From JADKFD01 sp050250665 (lineage in GTDB: Bacteria; Pseudomonadota; Gammaproteobacteria; Xanthomonadales; SZUA-5), in contig JBFWOF010000036.1 of the NCBI GenBank assembly GCA_050250665.1, forward strand, positions 1-64,000: 64,000 nucleotides of DNA, written 5' to 3'. The first letter of the stretch is position 1. Each line of letters starts with the position of its first letter. Below, in pieces: positions 17,231 through 27,588 of the stretch. The translations under genes were made by a program, and so were the position numbers. The notes below the pieces were generated by a model, which was not told the DNA's origin, did not search any database, and saw nothing but the letters and a program-made list of their open reading frames with translations.

Positions 17231-18141
17231 GATCTTTACCCTCTGTCCGCTGAGCTGGACCAGCCTGGGGAACCCCCTGTAAACGCTGCGCTCAAATCAC
17301 GGACTGGTTCTTGTATCGACCTCGGCCAGACAGCTGCCGTGGGTTCGTTGCGCTGCGGCCACGGTCCGCGCAACGACGGACTTTCGGGTCTATTGAAGCA
17401 CGTGCCGCCTGAACCGCCGACACCAAGCCCATTCGACCCCGCCTTGCCAAGATACCACAGCATTTATTCCTTGCAGAACCGCAGTTTGCGAACTGTTCCT
17501 CAGGTCGGGGTTAAGAATCTGTGGGCCTTGGGGGCTGGGAGGCGGTTCCGAGGGCACGGGGCAGGGGGCACGGGGCAGGGGGAAGGCTAAGCCGCTCTTG
17601 TCCCGGATCTGAGGAATCTGGCGGTCCAGACTTGTCTGGACCCACCAGAGCCCGCGTCATTGCGACCCCGGACTTGATCCGGAGGAAGCAATCCAGCGAC
17701 ACAGCGTCGGAAGCAGTGGATTGCTTCGTCCCTGCGCTCCTCTCCATGAACCCAGGTCGCACGCGGAGGATCTTGCCGAATGCTGCGAATGTGCCGCGGC
17801 TGTGGAGGGCGCCGCGCTGCGGCGCCGCTTTGCCTGGCCTCAAGATCAAGAGCGGCCGCGCAGGCGCGCGTCCCTCCTCTGTAGGAGCGCCCTTGCGGCG
17901 CGACCGCTGCTGCGGACGTGCGGCTGGCCGGTCGCGACGCGAGGTCGCTCCTACAGGCAAGCTGGTGGTTCATGGCCCGTAGGCAGTGTCGGTCCGATAC
18001 AGGTGGCTCGCAATGACGCCCCGGGGATTTCGTCCCGAGTCCCGAGTCCCCTGCCCCGTCCAAGCCCCCACCCTCACCATCGCCATGCTCCGCCGGTGGT
18101 AAGCTTCAAGGTTTGCCCAACCTGGAGTAGACCTTTCGACC
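17231..18141. repeat. 911-base gene-free spacer with repeats
   Basis: No convincing gene is present. Repeats include a single GTCCAGAC/GTCTGGAC hairpin at 17627-17642, a CGTCATTGCGACCCCGG element at 17655-17741, and a GTAGGAGCGCCCTTGCGGCG...CTAC inverted pair at 17881-17954. Short GGCACGGGGCAGGGGG-like tracts occur near 17555 and CCCGAGTCCCGAGTCCC near 18035. The promoter of the helicase gene must lie near the right end but was not recognised. Confidence 0.7.
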
Positions 18142-21363
<3,222 letters not shown>

Positions 21364-21448
21364 GCGGGGCGCGAGGGCACGCAGGAGCAAGATCCAGTCG
21401 ACCGCAGGAGCGGCGGGGCTTCTCGCACACCGTCACCGGAAGCCGGTC

Positions 21449-21650
21449 GCAAAGGACGCGAAGGAAAAGCAGAAAGGTCGCGAAGGGGATTCATATCAGG
21501 AAGCCCTCCAATACGCCTGTGGCACCAACTCGAAAATGGTGGGCGCACACTCCGTTGGTCTGAAGCCGATGGCCATTCGGGTTTTGCATCAACGATGGCC
21601 TTTCTTGCTTGCTCTTCTTTCTGCTTTTCCTTTGCGTCCTTCGCGTCCTG
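21449..21650. repeat. Long inverted repeat of the GGACGCGAAGGAAAAG family
   Basis: Left arm 21449-21486 (AAAGGACGCGAAGGAAAAGC...) and right arm 21613-21650 (...GCTTTTCCTTTGCGTCC) are imperfect complements around about 126 bases. The same arms recur at 37650, 37910/37977, 38505 and 41470/41555. The gap 21364-21847 has no gene. Confidence 0.8.
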
Positions 21651-21707
21651 CCTTTGCCGGGGATTCCCGTCAGGCCGTGACAGCTGCTCGCCTGCCGGAA
21701 GGCTCGA

Positions 21708-21768
21708 TCGCGGGCAGAGCCCGCTCCCACAGACAGCGCGACCCGGTGGCAGCGGGCTCTGCCCGCGA
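21708..21768. repeat. GTGG-headed REP pair
   Basis: A reversed unit (21708-21729, GCGGGCAGAGCCCGCTCCCAC) is followed by a forward unit (21746-21768, GTGGCAGCGGGCTCTGCCCG), 80 bases before the next gene. Confidence 0.8.
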
Positions 21769-21847
21769 CAGGATCTTCGAAAGGTAAGCAAGGTTCAGCT
21801 GTTTGCCCCCAGAATTGCGCTCTTTGCTGCCGTTGATGGAAGCCTGC

Positions 21848-23056
21848 ATGCTGCTTCGACTCGTCTTCCCGCTGTTGCTGCTCCTGGCCGGTCAGGCCGG
21901 CGCCGCCAGCTATGAGCTGACCTGGCGCCTGAGTTTCGATGCCAAGACCCACACCGCGCTGGGCTCGCTGACGCTGGGCCCTGGTAGCGAGCAGCTGCGC
22001 CAGCTCGATTTCAATTTTCCGGCGGCGCGCTATTCGGAGATCAGCGCCAACGGCGAACTCCAGCGCAAGGGTGCCCGCGCGATCTGGGTGCCGCCGGCCA
22101 AGGGTGGTGTGATCCGCTGGCGCGTCAAGATCGACGAGCGTCGCGCCAACGGCGCCTATCGCAGCTATTTCCCCGGCGACTGGGCCTTGTTCCGCGGCGA
22201 TCAGGTCTTCCCCAGCGCCAAGGTACGAGCCGAAAAGGGCGCCAGCTCGCAGGCCCGTCTGGTGCTGGAAGTGCCGAAGACCTGGCATCTGGATACACCC
22301 TATTTGCCGGCACTGGATGGCAGTTTCATGGTCGAGGATGCCGACCGTCAGTTCGACCGCCCGGTGGGCTGGATGCTGGTCGGCGATATCGGCACTCGTC
22401 GCGAGATCATTGCTGGCACCGAAGTGGCGCTGGGCGCGCCGAAGGACGAGGGCATGCGGCGTATGGACATGCTCGCCTTCCTGAATTACACGCTGCCGGC
22501 GATGAAGGATGCCTTCGGCCTGCTGCCGCCGAAGATCTTCATCGTTGCCGCGCCCGATCCGATGTGGCGCGGTGGTTTGTCGGCGCCACGCTCGCTGTAT
22601 CTGCATCTGGATCGGCCGATGGTCAGCGAGAACGCCACCAGCACCCTGCTGCACGAACTCACCCACGTGATCACCCGCATCCGCGGTGCCCAGCCGGATG
22701 ATGACTGGCTGGCCGAAGGCCTGGCCGAGTTCTATGCCGTGGAGCTGCTGTACCGCAGCGGCGGCATGACCGAAGCCCGGCATGAGCGCACGCTGCAGTG
22801 GTTGTCCGACTGGGGCAAGGACATCAAGACCTTACGCAGCGAGCGCTCCAGCGGCCCGATCACCGCGCGCGCGGCGCTGCTGCTGCTGGACGTCGACCGC
22901 GAAATCCAGAAGGCCAGCAAGGGCCGCAAGAACCTGGACGACGTCACTCGCCTGCTGATGAAAAAGCGCAAGATCAGCACCGCAGAGTTTGTCGCAACCG
23001 CCGAAAAAGTAGCCGGCGGCAAGCTCAAATCGCTGGACACGCCGCTGCTGAAGTAG
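21848..23056 (+). CDS. Secreted gluzincin (M61/M1-like) peptidase-type protein
   Basis: A 402-residue exported protein. The signal peptide MLLRLVFPLLLLLAGQAGAA begins at the ATG at 21848, which has a GGAAG ribosome site. Residues about 20-190 form a beta-rich domain. The HELTH motif (His-269, His-273) followed by LAEGLAEFYAVEL about 20 residues later gives the HExxH plus Glu zinc site of gluzincins, as in M61 glycyl aminopeptidases. All three zinc ligands and the catalytic Glu are present, so it may be active on peptides in the periplasm. No PDZ domain was seen. Function is inferred from the motif only. Confidence 0.82.
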   Translation: MLLRLVFPLLLLLAGQAGAASYELTWRLSFDAKTHTALGSLTLGPGSEQLRQLDFNFPAARYSEISANGELQRKGARAIWVPPAKGGVIRWRVKIDERRANGAYRSYFPGDWALFRGDQVFPSAKVRAEKGASSQARLVLEVPKTWHLDTPYLPALDGSFMVEDADRQFDRPVGWMLVGDIGTRREIIAGTEVALGAPKDEGMRRMDMLAFLNYTLPAMKDAFGLLPPKIFIVAAPDPMWRGGLSAPRSLYLHLDRPMVSENATSTLLHELTHVITRIRGAQPDDDWLAEGLAEFYAVELLYRSGGMTEARHERTLQWLSDWGKDIKTLRSERSSGPITARAALLLLDVDREIQKASKGRKNLDDVTRLLMKKRKISTAEFVATAEKVAGGKLKSLDTPLLK

Positions 23057-23223
23057 GGTGGAACCCGCCCACGACGGTGGCTGGATTCTTGCTCCACACC
23101 CACCCAGGCGGATTCCACCATCAGCGAAGCGCTGAGGCCACGACGAGCCCAGAGACGGTGGAATCCGCCTGCGGGGCGACGACGCGCGCCTGGGCCGGAA
23201 TCGCGGGCGGGTTCCACCCTACT
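23053..23223. repeat. GTAGGGTGGAA REP pair downstream of the peptidase
   Basis: The unit starts GTAGGGTGGAACCCGCC at the peptidase stop codon and ends with its inverted copy (GGCGGGTTCCACCCTAC). Internal decayed copies (GGATTCCACC, GTGGAATCCGCC) lie near 23110 and 23158. A further unit of this family is at 26928-26961. Confidence 0.75.
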
Positions 23224-23226
23224 CGT

Positions 23227-23450
23227 TGGCAACAGACCGCCGCGATTCCCGGTTTTCGCGCCGCACGCCGAACAGTGTGAGGCACGTGCGGGAAGAATCC
23301 TCAACGCGGAGAACGCTGAGGTGCACAGAGAACGCAGAGAGAGCCAAATCCAGGATTGCCTCTGCTCTTCTTCGCGTCCTTTTTGCTCTTCCTTCGCGTT
23401 CTTTGCGTCCTGCTTCTGGCAACAGACCGCCGCGATTCCCGGTTTTCGCG
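23227..23450. repeat. 34-bp perfect direct repeat around an ACGCGGAG block
   Basis: A 34-base sequence beginning TGGCAACAGACCGCCGCGAT is present without mismatch at 23227-23260 and 23417-23450. Between them lie AACGCGGAGAACGCTGAGG and the inverted TTCCTTCGCGTTCTTTGCGTCC type arms. The gap 23057-23496 carries no gene. Confidence 0.85.
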
Positions 23451-23496
23451 CAGCTCAGGTCGCGCGGCAAAGCCGCACCTGAGCGGGTCCTCTGCG

Positions 23497-25200
23497 CTAC
23501 TGCCGCTCAAAACAGCCGAGATCGCGCGGTGTGTTGAAATCGGGCACCCACGGCAGATCGACGGTGCGCGGGTTGCCGGCGCGGTCGAGGAAGTTACCGG
23601 TGACAACATCCCACTGGCGGTCCAGCGCCGGGGAAGCCGCGCGCAAGCGGAAGTCGTCGTGATCGGGATCCTCGAACATCGGGTCGTCACGAAAGATCAA
23701 GGACATGCCCTCGGCGGCACCCGGCTCGCGCACCATCAGCGCGAACAGGCTCTGATGCACCGGGATCTGGTCCATGAAGCGTGCCTGGTCATCGAAGATC
23801 GATCCCATGAGGTAAGCGAAGCCAGCATCGTCCACTTGCAAGGTGGCGGCGCCGCTGTCATTGCGAGCAAAGGTGCTGCCAAAGATATTGAGAGAGCCAT
23901 CGCCCTCGGTCTCGATCAGATGCTTCTCGGTCAGATTGTGCACGATCAGGCTCTCCCGGAAGTCGATCTCCTCGGCGTAGCCGCTTTCCGCGTCGGACCA
24001 GTGGTGCGCCAGATCTCGGCCAATGCTCTCGCGCACGGTGCTGTTCCAGAAACGCGCCAAGCCCACGGCGAACTTGCCTTGGTTGCGGATGGACACCAGG
24101 GCACCGGGCTGGAGCCGCCCGTCTGCACCCATCGCGGTGTTGCCGCGGAACAGATTGCAATCGAGCACCGACCCACAGGGCGCGCCACCGAAGAAGTGAT
24201 TGGCATCGACATGTAGTTCGCCGGTTGCCACCCGGCCGTCTTCGCCAATCATCCGGATCGAAGCGAAGCCGCCTTCCACCAGTGCCAGATTGTCATGGCC
24301 GATGATCTCGTGAGCCTGCACCGACGTAGAGCCGCCGGCATCGCTGTAGAGCGAAATGCCACCCCCACGCGCAGCCGTGTTGCGCGAGATTTCCGTGGGC
24401 TGCGCCGCGCCGCCATTGTGGTAGAGGGTCAGCGACCCCCGCACCAGAGCAACGCCGCCGCCGTCGCCCTTGGCCAGATTGTCGACGAAGCCGCTGGGAT
24501 CCTTGCTCGAATACAGATGGAACACGGCATCCTCTCCCAACCAGGCGCCGCCGCCGTCGCCACCGGCTTCATTGCGCGAGATCAGCCAGGCCGCCGATTG
24601 CTTGATGGCCTGGGCATAGGTGGCCCACAAGCCGCCGCCAGCATCCGTACTGATGTTGTGATCGATGATCAGACGCTGGCTATGGACGCTGATGGTGTGG
24701 TTTGGTGCCCCCACGATTGCCAGCCCGCCACCTTCCAGGGCCGAGTTTCCGGTGATGCGGACATTCTGGAATGCCACGGCGAGCGTCGGAGCTCCAACCA
24801 GGACGCCGCCACCGCGCCCATGGCGGGGCGCTCCTCCGGTGAACACGAGATTGGCCAGTTCCACCTCGCCCCCGAAAATTCCGAGCACCGAGGCATCCAG
24901 GCCGCTGCCGTTTATCCGGGTCTGGCCGTTGGGCAGCGCGGCCGGCAGACAGTTCGGATATCCGCCGACCAGACCGAGCTTGAACGGATCTGCCTTCACC
25001 AGTGCCTGGAAGGTGTAGTTGGTGTTGCCGGCAATCCGGATCACATCGGCTTCCGGGGTCAACCCGGCCTGATGGATGGCCGATTGGAGGGAGCTGAACT
25101 GACATCCGGCTCCACCCACCGTGTAGGTGGCCGCGGAGAGCGCGGCGGCGTGGAGCGCGGGGATGGCAAGGATCATTTGGAGCAGGCGACGGACGGACAT
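23497..25200 (-). CDS. Secreted right-handed beta-helix protein
   Basis: A 567-residue exported protein with a signal peptide (MSVRRLLQMILAIPALHAAA, cleavage near ALSA). It has many repeated short strands with GGG turns (HGRGGGV, LEGGGLAIV, DAGGGLW, GDGGGAW, GDGGGVALV, RGGGISLY), the pattern of a pectin-lyase-like parallel beta helix. The end resembles proteins with a RAASPALDR...DRAGNPRTVD...DLGCFE motif, common in secreted polymorphic or CSLREA-type proteins. No polysaccharide lyase active site was identified. Function unknown; probably surface or extracellular. Confidence 0.82.
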   Translation of the reverse strand: MSVRRLLQMILAIPALHAAALSAATYTVGGAGCQFSSLQSAIHQAGLTPEADVIRIAGNTNYTFQALVKADPFKLGLVGGYPNCLPAALPNGQTRINGSGLDASVLGIFGGEVELANLVFTGGAPRHGRGGGVLVGAPTLAVAFQNVRITGNSALEGGGLAIVGAPNHTISVHSQRLIIDHNISTDAGGGLWATYAQAIKQSAAWLISRNEAGGDGGGAWLGEDAVFHLYSSKDPSGFVDNLAKGDGGGVALVRGSLTLYHNGGAAQPTEISRNTAARGGGISLYSDAGGSTSVQAHEIIGHDNLALVEGGFASIRMIGEDGRVATGELHVDANHFFGGAPCGSVLDCNLFRGNTAMGADGRLQPGALVSIRNQGKFAVGLARFWNSTVRESIGRDLAHHWSDAESGYAEEIDFRESLIVHNLTEKHLIETEGDGSLNIFGSTFARNDSGAATLQVDDAGFAYLMGSIFDDQARFMDQIPVHQSLFALMVREPGAAEGMSLIFRDDPMFEDPDHDDFRLRAASPALDRQWDVVTGNFLDRAGNPRTVDLPWVPDFNTPRDLGCFERQ

Positions 25201-25385
25201 GAGGACGGCTCGCTGAGTAGGGGTCTCAGGCAGGCAAGCGTCTTTCAGTCTGCGTTTGCGACATCAGCACGCGCGACGGGGGTGGCGGCCGTCGGCCGCG
25301 GGAATGCGCTCGCTGGCGCTCGCGCGAGAACCCGCTCTCGGAGGGTTGTCGCTGCAACGGATCGGCGTTTCAGCCAGCTTCCAAG

Positions 25386-26888
25386 CTAGCTCGCGGCACA
25401 ATTCTGGGCAATGTACTCGGCGTGGGTGGGCATCACCGAGGCCGAGTTTTCGAGCACCGCGCGGGTGCTTTCAACCATGTGCCTGAGCTCGTCCTCGGGC
25501 AGCAGATCCACCAGCGGATGCCAGGTCTGCGGCAATATGCCCTGACCCACCATCACCTGCAGCCAGCTGACCTCGGCGAACAGCTCCTGATTCTCGCGGT
25601 GGATGCGGCCGTTGCGCTGGAACAGCTCGATCTTCTGACTGAGGGTGTCGGGAATGCTCATCTCGCGACAGCGGCGCCAGAATTCGCCGCCGCGCTCATT
25701 GGCCTTGTAGTGCAGGATGATGAAATCGCGACTGCGCTCGAACTCGAACTGCACCTGGCGGTTGTACTCGGCGATCGCCACCGGATCGAAACGGCGATCG
25801 GGGAAATATTCGATCAGCTTGCTGATGCTGGTCTGGATGAAATGGATGCTGGTCGATTCCAGTGGCTCCAGGAATCCGCTGGACAGACCGATGGCGACCA
25901 CGTTGCGGTTCCAGAACTGCTTGCGCATGCCGGTGACGAAGCGCAAAGGTCGCGGATCGGCCAGTGCCGCGCCGTCGAGCTTGCCGAGCAGGGTCGCCGC
26001 CGCCTGATCGTCGCTGACATGATCGCTGCTATAGACATAGCCGTTACCGGTGCGATGCTGCAGCGGAATGCGCCACTGCCAGCCGCCCTCGCGTGCCGTC
26101 GAACGGGTGTAGGGCGTGAACGGCTGCGCCGAAGCGCAGGGCACGGCCAGCGCACGGTTGGCTGGCAACCAGTGACTCCAGTCTTCATAGCCGGTCTGCA
26201 GCGCCTGCTCGATCAGCAGTCCGCGAAAGCCCGAGCAGTCGATGAACAGATCGCCGCTGATGCGGTCGCCGCTGTCCATCTGCACCGATTCGACGAATCC
26301 CGATTCCGGATTCAGGGTGACATCGACCACCTTGCCCTCGATGCGCTCCACCCCCGCCGGCTCGCTGCGGCGGCGCAGGAAGCGGGCATACAGACCGGCA
26401 TCGAAATGGAAGGCGTAGGCGATGCTGCCCAGCGGTGAATTCGGCCGGTTCACCGGGCGCATGAACCTGTTGTTGCGCGCGGCGATGTGGTTGAAGGTGT
26501 AGGCGCCGAGCGCAGGCGCCAGGCCAGCGCGGTGCAGCTTCAGCCAGTAGTGATAGAACTGCACCAGACCGAGATCACGGCCACCGACCACGCCAAAGGC
26601 GTGGATGTAGGAATGGCCTTCGCGCAGCCAGTCGGCAAACTCGATGCCGAGCTTGAAGCTGCCCTGGGTCTCGCGGATGAACTCGTTCTCGTCCAGCCCC
26701 AGCGTGCCGTTGAAATTGCGGATCTGCGGAATGGTGGCCTCGCCGACGCCGACCGTGCCGATCTCTTCGGATTCGATCAGCCGGATCTTCAGCAGCGGCC
26801 CCATCAGCTTCACCAGTGTGGCCGCGGTCATCCAGCCGGCGGTGCCGCCGCCGACGATGACCACTGTTCGGATGGGTTGTGGAGTCAT
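25386..26888 (-). CDS. Flavin-dependent tryptophan-halogenase family protein
   Basis: A 500-residue FADH2-dependent halogenase-type enzyme. The flavin motif VVIVGGGTAGWM starts at residue 9, and VGVGEATIP follows. Lys-79 in GSFKLGIEF falls exactly where the catalytic Lys of RebH/PrnA lies. The halogenase signature WQWRIPL and the EPLESTSIHF segment with a conserved Glu are present, so the active site looks intact. The ATG at 26888 places the flavin motif correctly; the longer frame to 26957 begins in a REP. It lies downstream of and parallel to the TonB receptor, a pairing known from Caulobacter, Brevundimonas and Xanthomonas carbohydrate loci. The natural substrate in such loci is not established. 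Confidence 0.92.
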   Translation of the reverse strand: MTPQPIRTVVIVGGGTAGWMTAATLVKLMGPLLKIRLIESEEIGTVGVGEATIPQIRNFNGTLGLDENEFIRETQGSFKLGIEFADWLREGHSYIHAFGVVGGRDLGLVQFYHYWLKLHRAGLAPALGAYTFNHIAARNNRFMRPVNRPNSPLGSIAYAFHFDAGLYARFLRRRSEPAGVERIEGKVVDVTLNPESGFVESVQMDSGDRISGDLFIDCSGFRGLLIEQALQTGYEDWSHWLPANRALAVPCASAQPFTPYTRSTAREGGWQWRIPLQHRTGNGYVYSSDHVSDDQAAATLLGKLDGAALADPRPLRFVTGMRKQFWNRNVVAIGLSSGFLEPLESTSIHFIQTSISKLIEYFPDRRFDPVAIAEYNRQVQFEFERSRDFIILHYKANERGGEFWRRCREMSIPDTLSQKIELFQRNGRIHRENQELFAEVSWLQVMVGQGILPQTWHPLVDLLPEDELRHMVESTRAVLENSASVMPTHAEYIAQNCAAS

Positions 26889-27402
26889 GGCTGGGTTCCA
26901 GATCTCGAATTCGATGATGGGACGATTGTAGGGTGGAACCGCCGCAGGTGATTCCACCGTCGAGCGATGTGGGAAGAATCTTCAACGCGGAGAACGCAGA
27001 GAGGCGCGGAGAACGCGGAGAAAAGCGAATGCAATCCTGGATCTGCTTCTCTCTGCGTTCTCTGCGCCCCTTCGCGTTCTCTGCGCCCCTTCGCGTTCTC
27101 TGCGTTGCGCTGCTGGTCTCAAACCGCCGAAGGGTCCGGTTTTCGCGCCGGATTCAGGCCCGCGGTCGCGACGCAAGGTCGCTCCTACAGGAAAATCCTC
27201 ACGTCCCCAAGGCGGGGAACGCCGGGAGAAGAATCCTCAACGCGGAGAACGCAGAGAGGCGCGGAGAACGCGGAGAAGAGCCACTGCAATTCTGTTCTTG
27301 CTTCTCTCTGCGTTCTTTCTGCTTTTCCTTTGCGTCCTCTGCGTCCTGCTTCTGGCCACATCCCGCCTCGGTACCCGGTTTTCGCGCCGGATCCAGGCCC
27401 GC

Positions 27403-27514
27403 GGTCGCGACGCAAGGTCGCTCCTACAGCGGAATCGCCTGACGCTGGTCGCGACGCAAGGTCGCTCCTACAGAGGAATCCGCTGACGCTGGTCGCGACG
27501 CAAGGTCGCTCCTA
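27403..27514. repeat. Three tandem REPs ending CTCCTAC
   Basis: Units at 27403-27427, 27448-27471 and 27491-27514 share GGTCGCGACGCAAGGTCGCT and end in CCTAC. The linkers (AGCGGAATCGCCTGACGCT, AGAGGAATCCGCTGACGCT) are also similar, so this is a local tandem amplification in one orientation. Confidence 0.88.
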
Positions 27515-27525
27515 CCCACACCAAG

Positions 27526-27559
27526 AAAAAACCCCTGCCGACGGGTGGGTCGACAGGGG
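27526..27559 (-). terminator. Rho-independent terminator of the TonB receptor gene
   Basis: On the minus strand an 11-bp stem (CCCCTGTCGAC with GTCGGCAGGGG, one G-T pair) and 6-base loop is followed directly by TTTTTT. It starts 30 bases after the receptor stop codon. This separates most receptor transcripts from the halogenase gene 640 bases downstream. Confidence 0.9.
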
Positions 27560-27588
27560 CTGGGGAAGGGTGCGGCTTGGGGTCTTTG

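Larger units (their letters stand above)
26889..27588. repeat. 700-base repeat-filled gap between TonB receptor and halogenase
   Basis: No gene is seen. Contents in order: a GTAGGGTGGAA hairpin at 26928-26961; ACGCGGAGAACGCAGAGAGG arms at about 26988-27025 with inverted partners to 27105; a GGTCGCGACGCAAGGTCGCT REP at 27164-27188; a second GCGGAG arm set at 27238-27350; and three more GGTCGCGACG REPs (27403, 27448, 27491) spaced about 43-45 bases. The receptor terminator is at 27526-27559. Confidence 0.8.

Noticed and set aside
17521..17982. Possible genes in the spacer 17231-18141
   Set aside because: Frames there translate only repeat units and GC tracts, with no ribosome sites or domain patterns.
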